A stretch of 22,775 nucleotides of DNA from a virus. The stretch covers positions 1 to 22,775 of the IMG/VR virus record IMGVR_UViG_3300036985_001830. One strand, given 5' to 3'. The notes beneath the pieces are model-generated. The model saw only the letters and a list, made by a program, of their open reading frames with translations. It did no database searches and had not been told where the DNA came from. Shown piece after piece: positions 1 through 5,751 of the stretch (position 1 is its first letter; each line of letters starts with the position of its first letter). Both the position numbers and the translations under genes were made by a program.

Positions 1-1
1 A

Positions 2-493
2 GCAAAGCCTGTGGCGCAAGCGGCGCGAAAAAAGGAAAAGTATGTAGCTGTCAACGAAACCCAAGTCATGGTCGATGTGGTCAAACACCTCACCGAGTTC
101 TTTAGGCTTCAGGAGCAGTTGGCGGCCCACATAAGGGAAGAGGAAGAAAAATCCAAGACCGTCTACGATCCCAACCAAAACCACATGGAAGCCGCGCTGA
201 AGCGGGTCATGGCGTTGGATCAGATGGCTGAATTGGAAGTAACAATCAGAGAAACAATGGTGTACCAAAGCCCACCTGAGATGGGGGCGCTGTACAGCAA
301 GGTGTTCAAGATGCGCGACACCATCAAGAAGGAACAAGAAGGAGCCAGAAAAGACCAAGAGGCAAAAGAGAGGTACAAGGCATGGCGACGGCGGGAAGCA
401 AAAAGACAATTCCTGCTCAAAGAAGCGTATCTGGGGGGAACGGCGGTTCTAATCCTGTACATCTGGATGTGGTTTCTGTTCATCAAGAAATAG
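2..493 (+). CDS. Coiled-coil protein with C-terminal membrane anchor (5' partial)
   Basis: Unrecognised protein. The reading frame is open from the first in-frame codon of the window. The first possible start is a GTG at 11, but no ribosome binding site precedes it, so the true start probably lies upstream of the window. From GTG 11 it reads 160 residues. Most are charged and helical (Glu/Lys/Arg-rich, coiled-coil-like), and the last ~20 residues form one hydrophobic segment (GTAVLILYIWMWFLFIKK) ending in Lys-Lys. This suggests a tail-anchored membrane protein with a cytoplasmic coiled coil. It lies just before membrane and lysis genes, so a role in the envelope is possible, but the function is unknown. 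Confidence 0.6.
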   Translation, partial: AKPVAQAARKKEKYVAVNETQVMVDVVKHLTEFFRLQEQLAAHIREEEEKSKTVYDPNQNHMEAALKRVMALDQMAELEVTIRETMVYQSPPEMGALYSKVFKMRDTIKKEQEGARKDQEAKERYKAWRRREAKRQFLLKEAYLGGTAVLILYIWMWFLFIKK

Positions 494-504
494 GAGAGGA
501 AATC

Positions 505-750
505 ATGGGCTGGGTCGCCTGCTGTGTGCTGATTGCTTTGCTTCTGCCGATGGGCGCTATGCTGTATTTGGACATCTTGGAGGCCAAGCATGAGGTTAAG
601 CAGCAGATGGAAAAGGTTGAGAAATTAAGACGGCAGATTGAAAGGGAACGACGTGACAAAAAGCCTGATTCTTTTAGCGACAATCCTGTTTTTGACAGGG
701 TGCGAAGACCGCTATCGTTACCCGTGCCAAAACCCAACAAACTGGAGTAA
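505..750 (+). CDS. Small protein: N-terminal TM segment plus coiled coil
   Basis: An 81-residue protein. ATG 505 is chosen because AGGAGAGGA at 492-500 precedes it at good distance; an upstream in-frame start at 382 would overlap the previous gene by over 100 nt. Residues 2-24 are hydrophobic (GWVACCVLIALLLPMGAMLYL). They are followed by a charged helical stretch of about 35 residues, likely coiled coil, and a basic, proline-containing tail (RRPLSLPVPKPNKLE). An N-terminal anchor with a coiled coil is the topology of inner-membrane spanins. The next gene, a lipoprotein, overlaps its 3' end in another frame. Function not known from sequence; the spanin idea is inference. Confidence 0.7.
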   Translation: MGWVACCVLIALLLPMGAMLYLDILEAKHEVKQQMEKVEKLRRQIERERRDKKPDSFSDNPVFDRVRRPLSLPVPKPNKLE

Positions 751-832
751 CACCGAATGCAAGCCGCCAATCTGCACCGCCACTGGCACTTGCCCTGAAA
801 TGCTTGTTAAACCTGAACAGGAGAAGAAGTGA
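653..832 (+). CDS. Cysteine-rich phage lipoprotein
   Basis: A 59-residue protein starting at GTG 653, with AAAGGGAA at 641-648 as ribosome binding site; a TTG at 638 is less likely. Residues 4-16 form a signal sequence ending in the lipobox LTGC, so Cys17 should be lipidated and the mature protein anchored to the outer or inner membrane. The mature part (EDRYRYPCQNP..., then ECKPPIC and GTCPEM) has five further cysteines. Lipoproteins of this type are familiar from environmental phages, as far as I recall, but have no assigned function. It overlaps the preceding TM/coiled-coil gene by 98 nt in a different frame and overlaps the next start by one base (TGATG). Confidence 0.75.
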   Translation: MTKSLILLATILFLTGCEDRYRYPCQNPTNWSNTECKPPICTATGTCPEMLVKPEQEKK

Positions 833-1134
833 TGGCTACAGTAATTAAAAATGTCAGCAATCGCCTTACCGCCGAAGAGATCGAGGTGCGCGTCTGGGCT
901 TTTGTCATCATTGTTCTGGTGATGATCCTGTTTGGGTCAGTTGCAGCATTCCTGTACTCAGTCACCTACGTCACCCAACCAATGGCTGGTATGGCTCCCA
1001 TCGACAAGGTTTACACGCAACAGATCAGCACCATCATGGTGTTCATCACTGGCGTCTTAGGCGGCGTTGCTGGCCGCTCTGGCATCAAGGCTGTAGCCAA
1101 CGCCGTAGCCAACGCTGAGGCCAACGATGCGTGA
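832..1134 (+). CDS. Two-TM protein, holin candidate
   Basis: A 100-residue protein. ATG 832 follows AGGAG at 819-823; GTG 829 just upstream is possible but less well spaced. Residues ~20-47 (VWAFVIIVLVMILFGSVAAFLYSVTYV) and ~65-85 (ISTIMVFITGVLGGVAGRSG) are two hydrophobic helices, and the C-terminus is Ala/Asn-rich and hydrophilic. Size, two membrane spans and position directly before Rz/Rz1 and the endolysin fit a class II-like holin that would release the peptidase. I do not recognise a holin family motif, so the assignment rests on topology and context. Its stop overlaps the start of the Rz gene by 8 nt. Confidence 0.65.
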   Translation: MATVIKNVSNRLTAEEIEVRVWAFVIIVLVMILFGSVAAFLYSVTYVTQPMAGMAPIDKVYTQQISTIMVFITGVLGGVAGRSGIKAVANAVANAEANDA

Positions 1135-1576
1135 CCTGCTGTCTGGCCTGCTGGCGCTACTGATCGCCTTCGGCGGCGGGTATTTCTACGGCAAATATGT
1201 CGAGAAGGAAGCCCAGCAGGTTGAAGTTGACCGCCTGAACACCGAAGCCCGAGCCAAAGAAGCCGCCCTGACAACCGCTGTAACCACCACCGCTGATGCA
1301 CTGAGGAAGACCAATGAAAAAGCCAAACTTGCCACGAAGCAGCGCGATGCTGCTATTGACTCTGGCGCTCTCAGGTTGCGCGTCAAAACGACCTGCCCCG
1401 TACCAGCCGCCACAGATACCGCAGTTGCCAGCGGAGATAGTGGAGGAGCGCCATCAGCCGAGCTTGACCGAGAGACTGCTAAAGCTCTTGTCGCCATAGC
1501 AGAGGAAGGCGACCGCGCCATCACCAAACTGAACGCCTGCATTACCTTGTACAACAACGCTAGGAGCGCCCAATGA
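1127..1576 (+). CDS. Rz: Rz-like inner-membrane spanin
   Basis: A 149-residue protein with an N-terminal anchor (residues 4-22, LLSGLLALLIAFGGGYFYG) and a long Ala/Lys/Glu-rich helical periplasmic part. Its C-terminal section (...KTTCPVPA..., GGAPSAELDRETAKAL, then a helix ending ACITLYNNAR) is typical of the phage Rz family. Rz proteins pair with the outer-membrane lipoprotein Rz1 across the periplasm and fuse the two membranes in the last step of lysis. The Rz1 gene is fully nested inside this one at 1314-1499. The stop overlaps the endolysin start as ATGA, so the lysis genes are probably translationally coupled. Confidence 0.9.
   Translation: MRDLLSGLLALLIAFGGGYFYGKYVEKEAQQVEVDRLNTEARAKEAALTTAVTTTADALRKTNEKAKLATKQRDAAIDSGALRLRVKTTCPVPAATDTAVASGDSGGAPSAELDRETAKALVAIAEEGDRAITKLNACITLYNNARSAQ
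1314..1499 (+). CDS. Rz1: Rz1-like outer-membrane spanin lipoprotein, nested in Rz
   Basis: A 61-residue protein encoded entirely inside the Rz gene in another frame. The start ATG 1314 follows GAGGAAGACCA. A basic N-terminus and a hydrophobic stretch lead to the lipobox LSGC, with lipidated Cys22. The short mature part is proline-rich (RPAPYQPPQIPQLPAE), as expected of Rz1 o-spanins. The fully embedded arrangement is the same as lambda Rz/Rz1. The combination of nesting, lipobox and proline content makes this call firm even though the ORF is short. Confidence 0.9.
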   Translation: MKKPNLPRSSAMLLLTLALSGCASKRPAPYQPPQIPQLPAEIVEERHQPSLTERLLKLLSP

Positions 1577-2001
1577 ACCTCACACCATCGTTCACCCTTG
1601 ATGAGCTGACCCACACCGACCACCGTGAGTTTGACAACGTGCCCAACGAAGATGAATTGGCCAATCTGTACCGGTTGGCTAACTTCCTTGAACAAATCAA
1701 AGCGCTGTTGGGCGGCAAACCGATCCTTGTGAATTCTGCGTTTCGCTCTGCGGAAGTTAACCGTGCAGTGGGTAGTTCGGACAAATCACAGCATCGACGT
1801 GGCTGCGCCTGCGATTTTCGTGTGCCTGGCATGACGCCAGATGAGGTGGTGAGCGCCATCGTCAGCTCTGACCTGCCCTACGACCAAGTGATCCGCGAGT
1901 TTGATCGTTGGACGCATGTGTCAATCCCCAACACCGAAGACAGCAAGCCACGCAACATGGCGCTGATCATCGACAAGCAAGGCACCCGCGCTTATTTGTA
2001 A
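1573..2001 (+). CDS. Endolysin, peptidase M15 family
   Basis: A 142-residue zinc peptidase of the M15 type (Peptidase_M15_3-like), predicted to cut peptide cross-links of peptidoglycan. The conserved core is visible: the LVNSAFRS strand (residues 52-59), the zinc motif SQHRRGCACDF with H74 and D81 (H-x6-D), and WTHVSI with H115. There is no signal peptide, so release should need the holin. It ends the + strand lysis block and converges with the - strand operon; its last 10 bases overlap the 3' end of the opposing gene at 1992-2114. Confidence 0.9.
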   Translation: MNLTPSFTLDELTHTDHREFDNVPNEDELANLYRLANFLEQIKALLGGKPILVNSAFRSAEVNRAVGSSDKSQHRRGCACDFRVPGMTPDEVVSAIVSSDLPYDQVIREFDRWTHVSIPNTEDSKPRNMALIIDKQGTRAYL

Positions 2002-2114
2002 ACCGGCACGACCTCGCCACCGAAGTTGCGTTGAACTTCTTTGGCGGGGCCTTCTGTCCAGAAGAACTTCGGTTCGTGGTTGTGTTTAGTCCAAACATAT
2101 CCGAATATTTTCAT
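1992..2114 (-). CDS. Small hypothetical phage protein (40 aa)
   Basis: A 40-residue ORF, last gene of the first - strand operon. It begins MKIFGYVWTKHNHEPKFFW and ends GGEVVPVYK. It starts at ATG 2114, overlapping the preceding stop as ATGA, with GAGG about 11 nt upstream. Composition (aromatic, charged, no low complexity) and the coupling pattern argue that it is real despite its size. Its end overlaps the convergent endolysin gene by 10 nt. Function unknown. Confidence 0.6.
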   Translation of the reverse strand: MKIFGYVWTKHNHEPKFFWTEGPAKEVQRNFGGEVVPVYK

Positions 2115-2248
2115 TTGTTCTCGGCCTCAAGTTCGCGCAAATCCATCGCCACATCGGCGACGCCGTGCCAGTCGCACCGCGCAATCATCACGTGGAGGTA
2201 CTCGATCAAAATTGCGCGTTGTGTTTCGTAGTCACTGTAGTCAGTCAT
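2111..2248 (-). CDS. Small acidic hypothetical phage protein (45 aa)
   Basis: A 45-residue protein starting at ATG 2248, with AGGAG six bases upstream; longer in-frame starts are disfavoured because they overlap the preceding gene deeply. The C-terminal half contains DWHGVADVAMDLREL, a pattern I have seen in small unannotated phage proteins. It is probably a single helical hairpin. It is coupled at both ends by ATGA overlaps. Function unknown. Confidence 0.65.
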   Translation of the reverse strand: MTDYSDYETQRAILIEYLHVMIARCDWHGVADVAMDLRELEAENK

Positions 2249-2436
2249 TTTAGGCTCCTGATGTAAATTGCAAAACTGTGAAGGGTGTCGTGGCCAAAGT
2301 TTTCCATCTTTAAAATGGCCTGCGCTATCTCTTCGATAACTTGGTCGCGGTAGGGGTTCAGCGCCACTCTTACTGATTCTTTGCGCCACTTACTCTGACG
2401 CTCGATTTCGTTGAACGCTTCATCTTCAAGATCCAT
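2245..2436 (-). CDS. Small hypothetical phage protein (63 aa)
   Basis: A 63-residue protein (MDLEDEAFNEIERQSKWRKE...) with helical, mixed-charge composition and no recognised domain. ATG 2436 follows GGGAG at suitable distance, and both ends overlap neighbours by a few bases. Function unknown. It is part of the run of small genes behind the helicase gene. Confidence 0.65.
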   Translation of the reverse strand: MDLEDEAFNEIERQSKWRKESVRVALNPYRDQVIEEIAQAILKMENFGHDTLHSFAIYIRSLK

Positions 2437-2575
2437 TGTTCAGCTCCCTGTACGCCTTGATGGCGTCTTTCAAGTCTTGCTCCAACTGCTGGATGCGCTC
2501 GTCTTGTTCCAACAGCTTCTCGTCGGCTTCCTTGGCAAACTTTACCAAGTTCTCACGGCTCCACGTGTCAAACAC
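2426..2575 (-). CDS. Small coiled-coil hypothetical protein (49 aa)
   Basis: A 49-residue ORF starting at GTG 2575, with a strong AGGAG seven bases upstream (CCAGGAGAAGAAAAGTG on the - strand). The sequence begins MFDTWSRENLVKFAKEADEK and continues as a charged amphipathic helix with heptad-like Leu/Ile (LLEQDERIQQLEQDLKDAI), probably a coiled coil. It overlaps the genes on both sides. The GTG start and short length make it easy to miss. Function unknown. Confidence 0.65.
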   Translation of the reverse strand: MFDTWSRENLVKFAKEADEKLLEQDERIQQLEQDLKDAIKAYRELNNGS

Positions 2576-2720
2576 TTTTCTTCTCCTGGATGCTCTTGGT
2601 TAACTGCTGGCGCAACCACTTGGGCCCACCCAGTTTCTTCCACTCTTCGTAGTGCGCTGGAATCAAGCGCACTCCAATGTTCTTGGCCACGCTTGTCAGT
2701 TCACTTTTTGGTCTTGGCAT
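2568..2720 (-). CDS. Small hypothetical phage protein, MPRPKSELT type (50 aa)
   Basis: A 50-residue protein starting at ATG 2720 (GAGAAG upstream), beginning MPRPKSELTSVAKNIGVRL and containing KLGGPKWLRQQL. The N-terminal MPRPKSELT and the later GxxWLR pattern recur in small phage proteins in my memory. A strand followed by two helices could resemble a ribbon-helix-helix DNA-binding fold, but this is only inference. The start lies within the end of the preceding zinc-finger-like gene. Confidence 0.65.
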   Translation of the reverse strand: MPRPKSELTSVAKNIGVRLIPAHYEEWKKLGGPKWLRQQLTKSIQEKKSV

Positions 2721-2854
2721 GGGTGCTTCTCTGCAATTGTTCGGGTTAGAAATATAAAGTTGCACTGCGTACAGCGCCACACAAAGCCTTGGGCGACGAC
2801 TGTTTCCCCGCGCCCACGCAACCGGCCAAAGAACGTTTTGATCGCCTCAAGCAT
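2696..2854 (-). CDS. Small zinc-finger-like protein (52 aa)
   Basis: A 52-residue ORF at ATG 2854, preceded by GGGAGG. A basic N-terminus (KTFFGRLRGRG) is followed by VWRCTQCNFIFLTRTIAEKHPC. The spacing C-x2-C-x12-H-x2-C looks like a single C2HC zinc site. A basic arm with one zinc knuckle suggests nucleic-acid binding. It overlaps the next gene by 25 nt in another frame. Function unknown; the zinc site is read from residues only. Confidence 0.65.
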   Translation of the reverse strand: MLEAIKTFFGRLRGRGETVVAQGFVWRCTQCNFIFLTRTIAEKHPCQDQKVN

Positions 2855-3044
2855 TGCGCGCCTCCCAACGTCTGCACATCTCTCTCACGGTCTTGCTCTT
2901 TTTCTTGCGCTCGCAGATTTCGCTGGTCTGCGCTCTCTTTGCTTTGGCCTGCATTTGAGCAGGCGTCAGGGGCGGGTCGGGCAACAAGCCCGCCACACCC
3001 AACCAACCGCACACAGCAGCGACAAGTAAACGGTCAAATATCAT
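2847..3044 (-). CDS. Small protein with N-terminal hydrophobic segment (65 aa)
   Basis: A 65-residue protein. Residues 2-21 (IFDRLLVAAVCGWLGVAGLL) form a hydrophobic segment that could be a signal anchor. It is followed by a Pro-rich turn (PDPPLTPAQ) and a strongly basic, two-cysteine tail (EICERKKKSKTVREMCRRWE). ATG 3044 overlaps the preceding stop as ATGA. Possibly a small inner-membrane or exported protein; function unknown. Confidence 0.6.
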   Translation of the reverse strand: MIFDRLLVAAVCGWLGVAGLLPDPPLTPAQMQAKAKRAQTSEICERKKKSKTVREMCRRWEARNA

Positions 3045-3232
3045 GGTCGTCTGGCCTCTTGTAAAAGTTCAATACGCTCTCTGGACGCCCGCAGCATGGT
3101 GTAGCGTTGGTGCAGACGCTCCAGCACCACCACACGCTTGGCGTTGGTTCGCTCATGGGTCAGCATGTCCAACACCTTCTGCTCGTCAAAGGTCTTGAGT
3201 TCACTGTTTAGTTTTCGCCAAGTGATTTGCAA
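3041..3232 (-). CDS. Small helical hypothetical protein, TTG start (63 aa)
   Basis: A 63-residue helical protein (MQITWRKLNSELKTFDEQKV...). The start is TTG 3232, supported by GGAGG six bases upstream inside the end of the previous gene; no ATG or GTG fits better in this frame. It is rich in Arg/Glu/Leu and probably forms a helical hairpin or coiled coil. Function unknown. Confidence 0.6.
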   Translation of the reverse strand: MQITWRKLNSELKTFDEQKVLDMLTHERTNAKRVVVLERLHQRYTMLRASRERIELLQEARRP

Positions 3233-3365
3233 TTTTGTCCTCCAGTTGTTTAATCATGTTCATGTTCTTGCTCAACTTGCGCCAAGCGGCGTTGAAGTCA
3301 CGCTGGTAAATCTTGCGGATAGACTTCTCCGCCTTAAGCTGGGTCTTCCATTTAAGTAATCTCAT
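3201..3365 (-). CDS. Small basic hypothetical protein (54 aa)
   Basis: A 54-residue, strongly basic ORF (MRLLKWKTQLKAEKSIRKIY...) starting at ATG 3365 with GAGGAG five bases upstream. The start overlaps the helicase stop as ATGA. It has many Lys/Arg and two Trp, is helical throughout, and could bind nucleic acid or the helicase encoded just upstream, but this is inference. Confidence 0.6.
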   Translation of the reverse strand: MRLLKWKTQLKAEKSIRKIYQRDFNAAWRKLSKNMNMIKQLEDKIANHLAKTKQ

Positions 3366-4684
3366 TTCAACTCCTCCATTGCAATATCCGACACCGCGCG
3401 CTTGTCATGTAGCGCGCCCCAAATCTTTTCGTCAATAGTCTTGTTGGTCATCATCACGTAGACCCAGACGTCGTGGCGCTGGCCCGATCGGCGCAGACGC
3501 CCGACGGTCTGCTCGTACAGTTCCAACGACCAAGGCAGGGACAAGAAAACAATTCGACAGCCGCCGAACTGGAGGTTGAGCCCGTGTCCTGCGGATTTCG
3601 GATGCACCAGTAAAAGCTCGACTTGCCCGTCGTTCCAACGTTGAATGGCGTCTTTGTCGTCAAGGGTGACCGCGTGTTTGTAGCGGCGCTTGAGCTCAGC
3701 AAGCTCTTCTTGGTATTGGTAGACGATGATGGTGTTGGCGTGTTGGTTTTCATCAAGTAACTCTTCAAGTCGGTCAAATTTGTGCGCGCTGAACCAGATC
3801 GGCGTCTGCGTAGAATCGAACTTGCCAGGCACGTCAGAAGCCGTCCTGCGTGTGTCGTAAACGAACCCGCTGGCCATCTGCTGCAACTTGCCGGTCACAA
3901 CCCCCGCATTGATCGCAGTCACGTCCAGCGCTTGAAAGTCTTTCTTCATCTTCTCGTACGGCTCACGGTCGTACAGGTCGCACCGCACCTCGACCACGTG
4001 CATGGGCGGCAGCTTGTCCTTGTACTCACCTGGCTCCAAGACGTAGGTCGCTGGCTTGATGCGTTGCATGACCTGCCCCAGCGCGCCAACACGTGGTGCC
4101 CACTCACCGAAGTCTTTATTCACTAGGACAAAATACTGCTGCATAAACGCGCCTTTGGAGCGGCCAAGCAGGTTCTGGTCAACGATCTTGCACTGGCCAA
4201 AGACGTCCTCCAAGCCGTTGCTGGTGAATGAGCCGGTCAAGCCCCAGCGAATGGTCATGGGCTCCAGCACCTTTAGCAACGCTTTAAAACGTGTGCCGCT
4301 GGGGTTCTTCAAGCGCGTCAGCTCGTCAAACACGATGGCGTCAAAGTCCAGCGCCTGCTCGGCCAGCCATTGGATGTTGTCGTAGTTGCTGACCACAATC
4401 TGCGCCTTGGAGCGCAGTGCTGCTGTGCGTTGCTTAGGTGTGCCCACAGCCACGGCCACCGGCACATCAGGGGCCCACTTGGGCTGTTCGACTGGCCACA
4501 CGTCGGTACAGACGCGCTTGGGTGCGAGGACAAGAAACCGCTTGACCACGCCGTTGGCCAGCATGTCTTGCATGGCCGTCAAAGTGATGGCTGTCTTGCC
4601 CGCGCCAACAGGTGCCAAGATCATGGCCCGATTGCGCTCGTACAAGAAGTCAGCCGCTTCATCTTGGTAGGGTCTAAGTTCCAT
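3362..4684 (-). CDS. SNF2-like superfamily 2 DNA helicase
   Basis: A 440-residue SF2 ATPase. The short start at ATG 4684 (MELRPYQDEAADFL) is chosen because the Q-motif-like LRPYQ sits where the family begins and the longer version would overlap the methyltransferase gene by 98 nt. Visible motifs are Walker A APVGAGKT (residues 24-31), motif II IVFDELTRLKN with D120/E121, motif III LTGSFTSN (149-156), motif V SAGHGLNLQ and motif VI QTVGRLRRSGQRHDVW near the C-terminus. Phage SNF2-like helicases are thought to act in recombination or replication restart. No ribosome binding site is visible, so an 11-nt overlap with the upstream gene may drive translation by coupling. Confidence 0.9.
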   Translation of the reverse strand: MELRPYQDEAADFLYERNRAMILAPVGAGKTAITLTAMQDMLANGVVKRFLVLAPKRVCTDVWPVEQPKWAPDVPVAVAVGTPKQRTAALRSKAQIVVSNYDNIQWLAEQALDFDAIVFDELTRLKNPSGTRFKALLKVLEPMTIRWGLTGSFTSNGLEDVFGQCKIVDQNLLGRSKGAFMQQYFVLVNKDFGEWAPRVGALGQVMQRIKPATYVLEPGEYKDKLPPMHVVEVRCDLYDREPYEKMKKDFQALDVTAINAGVVTGKLQQMASGFVYDTRRTASDVPGKFDSTQTPIWFSAHKFDRLEELLDENQHANTIIVYQYQEELAELKRRYKHAVTLDDKDAIQRWNDGQVELLLVHPKSAGHGLNLQFGGCRIVFLSLPWSLELYEQTVGRLRRSGQRHDVWVYVMMTNKTIDEKIWGALHDKRAVSDIAMEELK

Positions 4685-5273
4685 ACGCGCTTTTAAAAAT
4701 GTGCAAACCAAGATCAGCGTCAACGCAGTTACGCAACGCCTGGCGCTTGTTTGGTATCTTGCTGGCGGCAACTACTTCGTGGCCGTCAAAGTCAGAAATC
4801 TTGTTCTTGTGGCGGATGTCGGCTTTTTCAAATCTGCGTGGGGGCACGTCAAAGTTTGACCAAAAAAGATGACGTTGCATTTCAAACGTAGGCTTGACCA
4901 ACGGCTCGTAATACGGCTTGACGTTTTCAATGACCCACTTGCCTTTGGCGTAGTGCTGCAAAAACACTATCTGCGCGTACAACGTCATGTCAGGCATGAT
5001 GGGCGCAAAGCCTTTGCCGATCACACCTACGTTGTGACGGTATTGACCGTGGCTTGGGCAAGGTGGGCTGGCCCATATAAAGTCAAACTCAGCGTAATGC
5101 GCCTCTAAATACGCAACAGCGTCGCCAACCACAACCGTGTCTTGCGGATATAGCTGTGCGTACACTTTGGCGATCTCGGGCGAATATTCAACAGCCGTCA
5201 CTTCACACCCCCCCCATAGGCGGCGGTTACCGCCAATGCCCGCGTAAAGGTTAAGTACTTTTAATCCACTCAT
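4674..5273 (-). CDS. Minimal DNA cytosine-C5 methyltransferase
   Basis: A 199-residue enzyme of the C5-cytosine methyltransferase type. Motif I LNLYAGIGGNRRLW (residues 7-20) binds S-adenosylmethionine, motif IV SPPCPSH holds the catalytic Cys72, and motif VI is ENV at 116-118. A motif IX/X-like tail follows (KRQALRNCVDADLG, about 176-189). Only about 60 residues separate motif VI from the tail, so the usual large target-recognition domain is missing. Bacterial members usually exceed 300 residues, whereas short forms occur in phages. Its probable role is modifying phage DNA against host restriction. No cognate restriction gene is seen. It overlaps the VRR-NUC gene by 23 nt. Confidence 0.85.
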   Translation of the reverse strand: MSGLKVLNLYAGIGGNRRLWGGCEVTAVEYSPEIAKVYAQLYPQDTVVVGDAVAYLEAHYAEFDFIWASPPCPSHGQYRHNVGVIGKGFAPIMPDMTLYAQIVFLQHYAKGKWVIENVKPYYEPLVKPTFEMQRHLFWSNFDVPPRRFEKADIRHKNKISDFDGHEVVAASKIPNKRQALRNCVDADLGLHIFKSAYGT

Positions 5274-5523
5274 CAATCTGTTCCTTTGTCCACAAACATG
5301 CGTATCGTTGGTTGAGGTTTACAACCTCATCCGCAAACATCTTCTGCAACACCGACAGCCGACCACCCTTGGTTTTCAACTCAACAAACCAAGTACTGCC
5401 ATCTGGCAAACATGCAATCCTGTCGGCCACGCCTTTGCGCCCTGGGGACGTGAACTTGTACGTCTTGCCACCAATGCGCTCAACAGCCCAGATGAAGTGA
5501 TTTTCAACTATTTTTTCTTTCAT
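5251..5523 (-). CDS. VRR-NUC domain nuclease
   Basis: A 90-residue single-domain nuclease of the VRR-NUC family (PD-(D/E)xK fold). The family core reads SPGRKGVADRIACLPDG...WFVELKTKGG, with candidate catalytic residues D34, E48 and K50 and the later Gln60. Stand-alone VRR-NUC proteins of about 90-110 residues are common in phages and are thought to be structure-specific (Holliday-junction-like) nucleases. It is the first gene of the - strand operon and lies upstream of an SNF2-like helicase, a frequent partner of this domain. No clear ribosome binding site precedes ATG 5523. Confidence 0.88.
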   Translation of the reverse strand: MKEKIVENHFIWAVERIGGKTYKFTSPGRKGVADRIACLPDGSTWFVELKTKGGRLSVLQKMFADEVVNLNQRYACLWTKEQIDEWIKST

Positions 5524-5533
5524 GTCAAAAAGT

Positions 5534-5563
5534 TTAGCACAAATAAATTTTCTGTGTTATAGT
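5534..5563 (+). promoter_or_regulatory. Putative promoter in the divergent intergenic region
   Basis: The 69 bp between the two divergent start codons are AT-rich. On the + strand TTAGCA (5534-5539) and TATAGT (5558-5563) are 18 bp apart, a moderate sigma70-like match in front of the replication genes. The overlapping - strand hexamer TATAAC (revcomp of 5556-5561) could serve the opposite operon, but I find no good -35 for it. The call rests on position and partial consensus. Confidence 0.4.
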
Positions 5564-5592
5564 TCAGTCTCAATCAACTAAAGGAGATTCAA

Positions 5593-5751
5593 ATGAAGTT
5601 AACGATGACACAAACCGAAGCAGAAAAAATCTTGTTGGAGTGGGCGCAAACCAAGTTTCCCAATGAGTTCAATACAGTAGAGCTTGACAGCTACAGTTAC
5701 AGCAAAACATTCACCTTCACTAAAGAGGAAATTAAAGATGAATCACAGTAG
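5593..5751 (+). CDS. Small hypothetical protein leading the replication operon (52 aa)
   Basis: A 52-residue ORF with an excellent ribosome binding site AAGGAG (5581-5586) seven bases before ATG 5593. It starts MKLTMTQTEAEKILLEWA, is acidic, and ends in DESQ. Its 3' end overlaps the nuclease start by 14 nt in another frame. It is the first gene after the divergent promoter. Function unknown. Confidence 0.65.
   Translation: MKLTMTQTEAEKILLEWAQTKFPNEFNTVELDSYSYSKTFTFTKEEIKDESQ

Noticed and set aside
382-504. Upstream in-frame start for the TM/coiled-coil gene
   Set aside because: It would overlap the previous gene by over 100 nt without a ribosome binding site, whereas ATG 505 has a strong one.
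2012-2073. Strong stem-loops at the convergent gene ends, considered as a terminator
   Set aside because: No T-tract on either strand, and the bases are coding for the 40-residue gene on the - strand.
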